The position numbers were made by a program, and so were the translations under genes. DNA of 6,971 nt from an uncultured Bryobacterales bacterium (GTDB lineage Bacteria; Acidobacteriota; Terriglobia; Bryobacterales; Bryobacteraceae), in the NCBI GenBank assembly GCA_937859895.1, contig CALMAV010000053.1, forward strand, positions 1,614-8,584, in the 5' to 3' direction. Below, piece by piece: positions 1 through 5,183 of this stretch. How positions within the stretch are numbered: position 1 is the stretch's first letter; every line of letters begins with the position of its first letter. The notes under the pieces are model-generated. The model saw only the letters and a list, made by a program, of their open reading frames with translations, was not told the DNA's origin and searched no databases.

Positions 1-1509
1 CAAGTCTGTTGCGTGGGCGCTGCTTCCTGAGATGTAGGGGGAATCATCCCGGAGTTTATAGGACCTGAGGTCAAAAGGGCCCTGGGTTCCACTAGGCGAG
101 TAGTTAAACTGCCGTAGGACCGGGAGACGTGGATTGGCTGGAATGATGTTGCCAATGCCCGCCCATCCTTGAGCGATCAGATCCGATTGCGCATAGGAAT
201 CAGAGAGCAGGACGTTGTTAGTAAAGACCATGCCCGGCCATCGGCACTGGATCAGCGGTAATCCAACGGCACCTCCACACTCAGCAGCGCCGTCCTGATC
301 GAAACCAAAACCAAGATGCCCAGCCGCCGAATTCAAATTGGAAATTGTCAGGATGTTATCTCGCCACACCGCTCCCGTAATTTTGGCAGGGGACGTGCGG
401 ATAAGTTCCGGAATGCGGCCGGCCAACTGGGGAATGGTGTTGTGTTCCACCGTGAACCCCTCTGTGATCAAGCCCTGCTGACCAATCCATCCTGCCGAGT
501 CCTGGAATCCGCCGCCAGGTCCATTCGCTCCTTCGCTTGGCACCCAGTAGGTGCCAGCGCCAGTTTGTTGATGCTGGGGTCCGAATAAATTGACATCGAC
601 GAACAGGTTGTTGGCAAATCGGAATCGCTTGGGTGCGGGTGGGTGGTAAGGACCGGCGGCCGGGCCAAAGCCGTTTAGATCTCCAGGTAGAAAGCCCCCT
701 GGGATGTGAGCAAAGACGTTGTACTCAACGTTTGAATCTCCAGTGACGCCATTAATAGCCCGGAAGATGATCACCTCAGAAGCTGGGTTGGTCGCGTTGA
801 AAGAACCATCGAAGACGTTCCCGAAAATGTGGGCCCTCTCCCCCGCTTTCCACTCCAAATGTTGAGTGCGCTGACCGTGCTGCATATGATCCGACGAAGG
901 ACTTCCCATCAAGGTTGAGAGAGGCGAGGTGAAGTAATTCCGTCCGATGACGTAATCGCCGCGTTCAGCGTAAGCCCATTGACCGCCGTCATCAAAATGG
1001 GCGGGCAATCCCGTCCAGCTGGCGTAGTTGTTGTACAGCAGATAGGGCCCAGGCCCGTAGCCGGCAATGATGCACTGACAGCCCTCGGAGAACAGTTGGG
1101 AGTAATAAGTGTCTGCCGGAACGGTCTGAATTAAGCCTCCGGCCCCGGTGATGTCGAAGCATCCGATTTGCCCCGCCGCGCTTCTCCCATTACTGTCTTT
1201 AGGCCACGCATCGGTTGTATTGCAACTACCGTTGCCATTCGGGGCCGACGAGAGAGTAATGACGTGGCACGGCGAATAGCCGGAACAAGTGCCGGACATG
1301 CCAGGCGGTAGCTGAACCGAAAGCGCGTTGCTCATGTCGAAGTACACATAGGCCCGTTGCTGCGTCCCAGGCGAACCCGTGATATTGAACGTAGCGGGGC
1401 TGGTGAGAACCGCTTTCACGTCACCAGCGTAGAGAGAACCGGGCTGTACCGTGATGGTGAAATTTGCCAGAAGGCTGAAGGGAAGTAAGAGAAAGAGTAG
1501 TGGTCTCAT
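1..1509 (-). CDS. Secreted right-handed parallel beta-helix protein, C-terminal half of the family (partial, 3' end beyond left edge)
   Basis: The frame is open from an ATG at 1509 to the left edge, giving 503 residues with no stop, so the gene is incomplete at its C-terminus. Residues 1-15 (MRPLLFLLLPFSLLA) form a signal peptide, so export is expected. Residues 16 to about 120 are a Ser/Thr/Gly-rich, probably beta-sandwich stretch with Cys75, Cys81, Cys96 and Cys117. From about 137 on, the protein shows beta-helix rungs: GYGPGPYLLYNNY (150-162), VIGRNYF (187-193), AHIFGNVFDG (226-235), VEYNVFAHI (261-268), FRFANNLFV (296-304), FTVEHNTI (352-359) and MVFTNNVLL (427-435). The last visible part, YKLRDDSPYI (484-493), resembles the closing region of acidobacterial beta-helix proteins, so little is probably missing. 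The start overlaps the upstream stop as ATGA; an AGGA 11 nt upstream is only a weak ribosome site, so translational coupling is likely. Polysaccharide binding or cleavage is typical of this fold, but I see no identifiable catalytic site. Confidence 0.82.
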   Translation of the reverse strand, partial: MRPLLFLLLPFSLLANFTITVQPGSLYAGDVKAVLTSPATFNITGSPGTQQRAYVYFDMSNALSVQLPPGMSGTCSGYSPCHVITLSSAPNGNGSCNTTDAWPKDSNGRSAAGQIGCFDITGAGGLIQTVPADTYYSQLFSEGCQCIIAGYGPGPYLLYNNYASWTGLPAHFDDGGQWAYAERGDYVIGRNYFTSPLSTLMGSPSSDHMQHGQRTQHLEWKAGERAHIFGNVFDGSFNATNPASEVIIFRAINGVTGDSNVEYNVFAHIPGGFLPGDLNGFGPAAGPYHPPAPKRFRFANNLFVDVNLFGPQHQQTGAGTYWVPSEGANGPGGGFQDSAGWIGQQGLITEGFTVEHNTIPQLAGRIPELIRTSPAKITGAVWRDNILTISNLNSAAGHLGFGFDQDGAAECGGAVGLPLIQCRWPGMVFTNNVLLSDSYAQSDLIAQGWAGIGNIIPANPRLPVLRQFNYSPSGTQGPFDLRSYKLRDDSPYISGSSAHATDL

Positions 1510-2960
1510 TGTCCTGAAATTCCTAATCCGCTGCGCGTGGCTCGCCAGGCCTGCATTCCGTCGATGTAGCTGTCGATGATCGCAGACTGTACTCCGTTCC
1601 AAGACAGGAATTGGTAGATGCGATGTGATCCACCCAGTCCATGGAAAAGGCATCTGTCAAAAAAGATCGATTGGACGGTCGTCGGCATACCGATCCATAA
1701 GCCGGGTGTCAGTGGATCGGTCGATGTATGATCCGGTCCATAATCATCGGTCGTAAACTGAATGCCGACAAACCGGATATTCGCAAGTGCGCAGTTGTCG
1801 CGGCCTTCGAGCGAGTTGAAGTTCAACATCGTGTTATGCACATCCCCCGGCCCGTTGCGTGATTGCACAAATGCAACCATCTTCGATGCCCATGCTGGAC
1901 TGATGCGGGTGTGAATCGGCATGAACTGAGAGTCGGGCGTTGAGGTCCGAATGATGATCGAATGCAGTTTGCGAGGCCACGGCACGAACCATATTTTGCC
2001 TTGCCCAACATCCTCGAATTGGCAAAGGGTTCCGGCTCTACCTGCTTGGTCAGTCTTTCCGTAAGGAGCGAATTTGTAAAGCTGCACCGTGTTTGGGTTC
2101 GTCGACGCATTCGGGAAGTGAACGTACCGAATCAATCCGTAAGTGAGCGGCCCGGAGTATCCACAGCCGCCGACTTCATTTCGGGCATAGTTCACTGTCA
2201 TGCTGCCAGGAGTGCAATTCGCTAGTTCGTTATAACCGGTACTGGAATCGCCGGAACGCGCCCCCATGATGATGCCGCCGCCCTCGACAAAGCCGTGACC
2301 TGCTGGAAGGTCAATGGTGGAATTGGCGACGTTAGCCGTCGAGGTCTGGTACTCCTGTAAATCGGGCGTTGGGTACACATCCAGGTAGTGTTGTTCATAG
2401 CAACGAGAACCGGCCGGAATGGTGATGATGGTTCCAAAGGAGCCCTGATTGTGAACTGCGGTCGTTAAGTCGCCCTGCCAGTTTGCACAAGTGCTGGGAA
2501 CCACGTGATTGGCCAGCATGTCGGCATAGTCCGACGGGTAATCGGTTGAGAAGGTAGCAGCCGGTTTAGGCAGATACGCTTGTGGGCCGGGAAAGTTCGG
2601 AAGTGTCAGTGTCCCCATCGCGCCGCGCGTCCAAGTGCTGCCGTAATCATTACTGACTTCAGGACACACATTGTAGGAAAGGCCCGGATTACTGGGGGTG
2701 AGGCCATACAGGTTCAGAAATGCTGGGGTCAGGGTGAATGAACCGGTATAGCTTTCAGCAAACTGCACCGTTCCTTGCGTTCCATCCTGACAGGAAGTAG
2801 GAGCTTTAACGAAGCGAAGCCGCAAGCCGCTGTAGGGGCCGCTGATATCAATACGCACCCGAGCGGTGGTGTAGTTAACGTAATCGAAGTTGACGGCCGT
2901 CACCGTTGTTTGCGCCTGGAGAGAGGCAACCGCAAACAGAAAGAATAATGTCGGTTTCAT
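1506..2960 (-). CDS. Secreted protein with beta-sandwich-like N-terminus and the first rungs of a beta-helix
   Basis: This 484-residue product begins with a clear signal peptide (MKPTLFFLFAVASLQA, cleavage before Q17). Residues 17 to about 122 look like a fibronectin III or Ig-like sandwich, with alternating beta strands and a YNVCPEVSNDYGSTW segment. Residues 170-240 carry Gly-rich turns and an IPAGSRCYEQ motif. From about 390 the typical beta-helix pattern starts: NIRFVGIQFT (394-403), IFFDRCLFHG (432-441) and GVQSAIIDSYIDGM (456-469). It then stops after only a few rungs with a short tail, although homologues I know of in acidobacteria continue at this point into the GPGPY.I.NNY rung, here found in the next gene. 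AAGGGG lies 5 nt before the ATG. The start overlaps the previous stop (ATGA, 2957-2960) and the stop overlaps the next start (ATGA, 1506-1509). Function is unknown; a glycan-binding, adhesin or lyase-like role is inferred from the fold alone. Confidence 0.85.
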   Translation of the reverse strand: MKPTLFFLFAVASLQAQTTVTAVNFDYVNYTTARVRIDISGPYSGLRLRFVKAPTSCQDGTQGTVQFAESYTGSFTLTPAFLNLYGLTPSNPGLSYNVCPEVSNDYGSTWTRGAMGTLTLPNFPGPQAYLPKPAATFSTDYPSDYADMLANHVVPSTCANWQGDLTTAVHNQGSFGTIITIPAGSRCYEQHYLDVYPTPDLQEYQTSTANVANSTIDLPAGHGFVEGGGIIMGARSGDSSTGYNELANCTPGSMTVNYARNEVGGCGYSGPLTYGLIRYVHFPNASTNPNTVQLYKFAPYGKTDQAGRAGTLCQFEDVGQGKIWFVPWPRKLHSIIIRTSTPDSQFMPIHTRISPAWASKMVAFVQSRNGPGDVHNTMLNFNSLEGRDNCALANIRFVGIQFTTDDYGPDHTSTDPLTPGLWIGMPTTVQSIFFDRCLFHGLGGSHRIYQFLSWNGVQSAIIDSYIDGMQAWRATRSGLGISGQ

Positions 2961-3253
2961 ACTCGCCCCTTGCCACGCGAGCCTAATAGATGGTCTTCCA
3001 TTGGTATGATTCCGTTGCTCAGTTTCTGGCAGACCTGCAGCCCTTCGGCAGCGTAGACTGTCCAGATATCGCCCTGGTGCACGCTATCGCAACCGGGTTG
3101 GGTGCCAGTCGTTGCAATGCGAAAGGCATAGTCGGTGCCAAACGCTTGTGAGTTGACGTCGCGACACAGAACCACGCGGGAGCCGGAACCTGTCGTGCTC
3201 TGGCCAAAGCCTGAGAGCGCGATCGAAAGGCCGAGAATTAAGGTCTTCTTCAT
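2957..3253 (-). CDS. Small secreted cysteine-containing protein, first gene of the leftward operon
   Basis: The product has 98 residues and begins MKKTLILGLSIALSGFGQ, a short signal peptide with probable cleavage near residue 17-18. The mature part of about 80 residues has three cysteines (C30, C55, C75) and the segments VVLCRDVNSQAFGTDYAF and GDIWTVYAAEGLQVC, which suggest a small beta-rich domain that may hold one disulfide. I do not recognise the family. I chose the ATG at 3253 because GGAGG lies 7 nt upstream and the hydrophobic signal then starts directly after two lysines. An ATG at 3316 would add 21 residues with no ribosome site and would spoil the signal peptide. The stop overlaps the ATG of the 484-residue gene (ATGA), so the two are likely translated together. 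The role could be that of a partner, cap or chaperone for the larger secreted proteins, but this rests only on the operon arrangement. Confidence 0.75.
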   Translation of the reverse strand: MKKTLILGLSIALSGFGQSTTGSGSRVVLCRDVNSQAFGTDYAFRIATTGTQPGCDSVHQGDIWTVYAAEGLQVCQKLSNGIIPMEDHLLGSRGKGRV

Positions 3254-3260
3254 CGAGAGA

Positions 3261-3265
3261 CCTCC
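3261..3265 (-). promoter_or_regulatory. Shine-Dalgarno site deciding the start at 3253
   Basis: The minus strand reads GGAGG here, 7 nt before the ATG at 3253. It is the strongest ribosome site of the leftward operon. It selects the internal ATG over the in-frame upstream ATG at 3316. Confidence 0.8.
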
Positions 3266-3276
3266 AGATCTGAAAC

Positions 3277-3293
3277 GGTAAATGCTATTTACC
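3277..3293. promoter_or_regulatory. 17-bp inverted repeat, candidate operator
   Basis: The sequence GGTAAATGCTATTTACC has perfect 7-bp arms (GGTAAAT/ATTTACC) around GCT. It lies 24 nt upstream of the ATG at 3253, where transcription from the extended -10 at 3305-3297 would be expected to start. This is the classic place for a dimeric repressor to bind. A small mRNA hairpin is an alternative, but the AT-rich arms would make it weak. No repressor gene is visible in the window. Confidence 0.4.
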
Positions 3294-3296
3294 TGT

Positions 3297-3305
3297 ATTT
3301 TAGCA
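3297..3305 (-). promoter_or_regulatory. Candidate extended -10 promoter of the leftward operon
   Basis: The minus strand reads TGC-TAAAAT, an extended -10 (TGn) followed by a hexamer with one mismatch to TATAAT. No good -35 lies 16-18 bp upstream; a perfect TTGACA at 3345-3340 is too far for this -10 but could serve another -10 near 3322-3316 (GCATAT or CATATG, 17-18 bp spacing). The expected start is near 3290, giving a leader of roughly 37 nt. Prediction by eye only. Confidence 0.35.
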
Positions 3306-3354
3306 TGGTATTTCACATATGCACTATAGCAGCTGTTTTTGTCAAGTCACTCAT

Positions 3355-3360
3355 GATAAT
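3355..3360 (+). promoter_or_regulatory. Candidate -10 element for the rightward operon
   Basis: GATAAT matches five of six bases of TATAAT and would give a leader of about 17 nt before the ATG at 3384. No convincing -35 lies at 16-18 bp; the TTGTCA at 3339-3344 is too close. A phage or alternative sigma factor could explain this, or the promoter may lie elsewhere. Confidence 0.25.
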
Positions 3361-3372
3361 ATGGGTGTAAAC

Positions 3373-3377
3373 GAGGT
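3373..3377 (+). promoter_or_regulatory. Shine-Dalgarno site of the first rightward gene
   Basis: GAGGT lies 6 nt before the ATG at 3384. It supports that start and marks the beginning of the rightward operon. Confidence 0.65.
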
Positions 3378-3383
3378 CAGTCC

Positions 3384-3923
3384 ATGCCGCCGAGCACAGC
3401 CCCTAAGATCGATCCGCAGTTCTTCACGATGAGCGATGCAATCTGCCGTGATCCCGAACGCCGGCGTGTGCTGAACTACGTACTTGACGTAAATGCAAAG
3501 TCGTCCGTGGGACACATGTTCTACCCGGAAAGTCTTCAATTACTGACCATGAAGTGCAGACAGCCCGAGCGCTTCTGCTCCTTCGCGCCCTGCCTCGCCA
3601 GTCAGCACTGCACAGTACACATGCAGACGCGGATAAAGAACCGTTACGAGACGTTGGAGGATCTGAAGTTGGCTTTTACCGTTCCGGCTGAACGGAAAAC
3701 CAAAGCACTTGGCCCGATGTCGAACGATGAGGCCTATTCGCTGATAGCCAAGACGAGTGGCGGAAACCTAACGCGGCAGCAAGTGTTCGACTTGATGAAG
3801 CGCAAAGCAAAAGATCCCCTACAGTTCTGCAAGGAAGTGGCCTGCGTGCAGATAGCACCGTGCGAACTCCACATGATGGGAACAGTTGGGGATATTGCGC
3901 GGCTGCTGAAGCTGCCGAGATAA
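3384..3923 (+). CDS. Hypothetical protein with a duplicated CX4CX5CX2H motif
   Basis: This 179-residue cytoplasmic protein has no signal peptide or membrane segment. It contains two copies of the same cysteine/histidine arrangement: C65-C70-C76-H79 (FCSFAPCLASQHCTVHM) and C149-C154-C160-H163 (FCKEVACVQIAPCELHM). Spacing is identical in both, with F before the first Cys and M after the His conserved. Each copy follows a helical stretch with a similar lead-in (LLTMKCRQPERF at 53-64; FDLMKRKAKDPLQF at 135-148). The protein therefore looks like a tandem duplication of an 80-residue unit with a probable zinc site. Spacing is near but not equal to that of CCCH zinc fingers, so nucleic-acid binding is only a guess. 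It is the first gene of the rightward operon, with GAGGT 6 nt upstream, and is followed after 2 nt by the next gene. I do not recognise the family. Confidence 0.8.
   Translation: MPPSTAPKIDPQFFTMSDAICRDPERRRVLNYVLDVNAKSSVGHMFYPESLQLLTMKCRQPERFCSFAPCLASQHCTVHMQTRIKNRYETLEDLKLAFTVPAERKTKALGPMSNDEAYSLIAKTSGGNLTRQQVFDLMKRKAKDPLQFCKEVACVQIAPCELHMMGTVGDIARLLKLPR
3576..3620 (+). repeat. First copy of the internal CX4CX5CX2H repeat (protein level)
   Basis: Encodes C65 to H79 of the 179-residue protein. The match to the second copy is at protein level (spacing plus flanking F and M); the DNA of the two copies is clearly diverged, so the duplication is old. Confidence 0.7.
3828..3872 (+). repeat. Second copy of the internal CX4CX5CX2H repeat (protein level)
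   Basis: Encodes C149 to H163 of the 179-residue protein, 84 residues after the first copy, with exactly the same spacing of the three Cys and the His. Confidence 0.7.
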
Positions 3924-3925
3924 CT

Positions 3926-4189
3926 ATGCCGGTAGATCCGTTCAGTTTTTGGCCGTATCTGGCCGGCAACGAAGACCTGCTCACGTCAAGTGACTCGACT
4001 GTTCGCCTGGTCGCGTTGGCCTCAGCCCGGCAGAATGCGATTGAGGAAATTTCAAATTGCGGCTTCTCGTTGCAACGCAAGCGGGAGTTGATTTCTAACG
4101 TTCTCGCGGCCTGGAGTTCGATCACGCTTGACTTGACCATGGCCGAACTTGAACTTAAGCAGCAAACACAGAAAGGCTTATCCACATGA
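3926..4189 (+). CDS. Small helical hypothetical protein
   Basis: The product has 87 residues, beginning MPVDPFSFWPYLAGNEDL and continuing as charged, probably alpha-helical sequence (RLVALASARQNAIEEI, RKRELISNVLAAW, MAELELKQQTQK). It has no signal peptide, no membrane span and a single Cys. I chose the ATG at 3926, 2 nt after the preceding stop. The frame is open back to a GTG at 3860, but that would overlap the preceding gene by 64 bp without a ribosome site. The ribosome site before 3926 is weak (GAGA, 5 nt away), so translation probably depends on the upstream gene. Its stop overlaps the next start as ATGA. Family not recognised. Size and helical nature would suit a small adaptor or DNA-binding accessory protein, but nothing proves this. 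Confidence 0.68.
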   Translation: MPVDPFSFWPYLAGNEDLLTSSDSTVRLVALASARQNAIEEISNCGFSLQRKRELISNVLAAWSSITLDLTMAELELKQQTQKGLST

Positions 4190-4926
4190 TGATTCACAAC
4201 CCACCAGCACGCACAGAACCAAAGCGGCTATTTCGCTTCCGTCGGGAGATGAAAGTATCGCCAAACGGCGACACACTTGTAAAAGTTCAACCGAATCAGG
4301 AACTCGAGATTTCGGTCGTTGTCGGCGAGTCATTGATTCGCGCAGGTGATGGTGAGTGGGCGAAACCTCTCACGAAATTGGAGATTCTTCTCGAACAGCA
4401 AGCGAAAGAAGATAGAGAGCGCCCAACTCCGTTCATGGGCTTCGAGTTGAAATCGCTAGAGGGACCGAAACTTGTTTTTACCATCGCATTTGCATCCGAT
4501 GGCGAAGTTCTCCGCGACGAGATCACAATGATCTTCGCCGAGATCAACCGATGGCATCCGCGGAACGAAAACGCGAACGGCAGTTCAAGAACCAAGCCGC
4601 TTCCAGACGAGCCCTTACCGCTGAAGCTGAGAACCCTAGGTGATTACCTTGCTAATCCTGGTTTAGAGCCGCATATTCAAGACCACATCCGGAGCTTTGC
4701 CAATTGTCTAGCGAAGGGTCATTCGTCTAGCGGCTTTTTGTTCCGTTTCCAGTGGGCTGAGTCTTTTGGCTCAGCGACGATCAGTGGAACTTCATATCGG
4801 GTTGGGATTTTCCAAGGCACCGGCGCGGCGATGTTAGGCGAACAGATGGACCGAGCTCTCGCGAGGAACAACACAAACATCGGCCGATTGTTCGCCGGAA
4901 AGCTTGCCGACTGGATGAACGGCTAG
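4186..4926 (+). CDS. Hypothetical protein of the phage early/packaging-adjacent operon
   Basis: The product has 246 residues and appears soluble. The N-terminal region is basic (RTEPKRLFRFRREMKV) and is followed by a beta-rich part (residues 22-56). A charged helix follows (LTKLEILLEQQAKEDRERP, about 62-80), then alternating strands (PKLVFTIAFASDGEVLRDEI, about 94-113), and the C-terminal half contains QWAESFGSATISGTSYRVGI near 189-208. There is no signal peptide or membrane segment, and I do not recognise a family or a catalytic motif. The gene starts ATGATG; the first ATG overlaps the previous stop (ATGA) and has GAAAGG 9 nt upstream, though the second ATG cannot be excluded. It ends TAG sharing its last G with the GTG start of the next gene. 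Tight packing says it is co-expressed with the terminase genes. Confidence 0.78.
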   Translation: MMIHNPPARTEPKRLFRFRREMKVSPNGDTLVKVQPNQELEISVVVGESLIRAGDGEWAKPLTKLEILLEQQAKEDRERPTPFMGFELKSLEGPKLVFTIAFASDGEVLRDEITMIFAEINRWHPRNENANGSSRTKPLPDEPLPLKLRTLGDYLANPGLEPHIQDHIRSFANCLAKGHSSSGFLFRFQWAESFGSATISGTSYRVGIFQGTGAAMLGEQMDRALARNNTNIGRLFAGKLADWMNG

Positions 4927-5180
4927 TGGCGTGGATGTCAATGCCGCAAGTGCATCTACTGCTCTCTCGCGCATTGACCTACTGCCTAACTGTCTGGCTG
5001 AGATTTCAAGTGTCGCGCACGCGCATCCCGGAGAACGCACAATGCCCCGGCTGCGGCCATCGACGTGGAACGATTCGGTTCTCTCGCGAGCAGGCGGCCG
5101 TCATTCATTCCTGTCTAATTTGCAGCGCGTCCTGGTGTGAAGAGCCGCTCGTTGATCCGAGCGTATGGGTGGCACCGTAA
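4926..5180 (+). CDS. Small zinc-ribbon protein
   Basis: The 84-residue frame carries two CXXC knuckles, C40-P-G-C43 and C63-L-I-C66, separated by 19 residues. This is the pattern of a zinc ribbon, with GH after the first pair and SW after the second. The N-terminal 30 residues are hydrophobic and partly helical (LLLSRALTYCLTVWLRF), so a short membrane-associated or amphipathic helix is possible. The start is uncertain: GTG at 4926 overlaps the preceding TAG by one base, and ATGs at 4935 and 4941 are alternatives; none has a strong ribosome site. Small zinc-ribbon proteins of unknown function are common beside phage packaging genes. A role in nucleic-acid binding or transcription control is inferred from the fold only. 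The stop lies 3 nt before the next ATG. Confidence 0.68.
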   Translation: MAWMSMPQVHLLLSRALTYCLTVWLRFQVSRTRIPENAQCPGCGHRRGTIRFSREQAAVIHSCLICSASWCEEPLVDPSVWVAP

Positions 5181-5183
5181 GGT

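Noticed and set aside
316..588. 90-residue plus-strand open frame
   Set aside because: It is antisense to rungs of the beta-helix protein on the minus strand, which is open for 503 codons and has a clear family pattern.
1470..1520. Frameshift or sequencing error joining the two beta-helix genes
   Set aside because: Reading on past the stop at 1506 in the first gene's frame gives no beta-helix sequence and soon meets another stop. The second gene opens with a proper signal peptide, so a real gene boundary fits better.
3254..3316. Longer start for the small secreted protein, from an ATG at 3316
   Set aside because: It would place 21 hydrophilic residues before the signal peptide, has no ribosome site and would overlap the promoter region. 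GGAGG before 3253 decides for the shorter form.
3339..3362. Plus-strand promoter made of TTGTCA and TAATAT
   Set aside because: The spacer is only 12 bp, too short for a sigma-70 type promoter; only the GATAAT element is kept, at low confidence.
3860..3925. Earlier GTG start for the 87-residue protein
   Set aside because: It needs a 64-bp overlap with the preceding gene and has no ribosome site. The ATG at 3926 sits 2 nt after the preceding stop, as expected in this compact operon.
3676..4197. 173-residue open frame on the minus strand, rich in Ser, Arg and Cys
   Set aside because: It lies antisense to two well-packed rightward genes, has no ribosome site that I can see, and has the Ser/Arg/Ala-rich make-up of a shadow frame. 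The plus-strand genes are supported by SD sites, a repeated motif and ATGA coupling.
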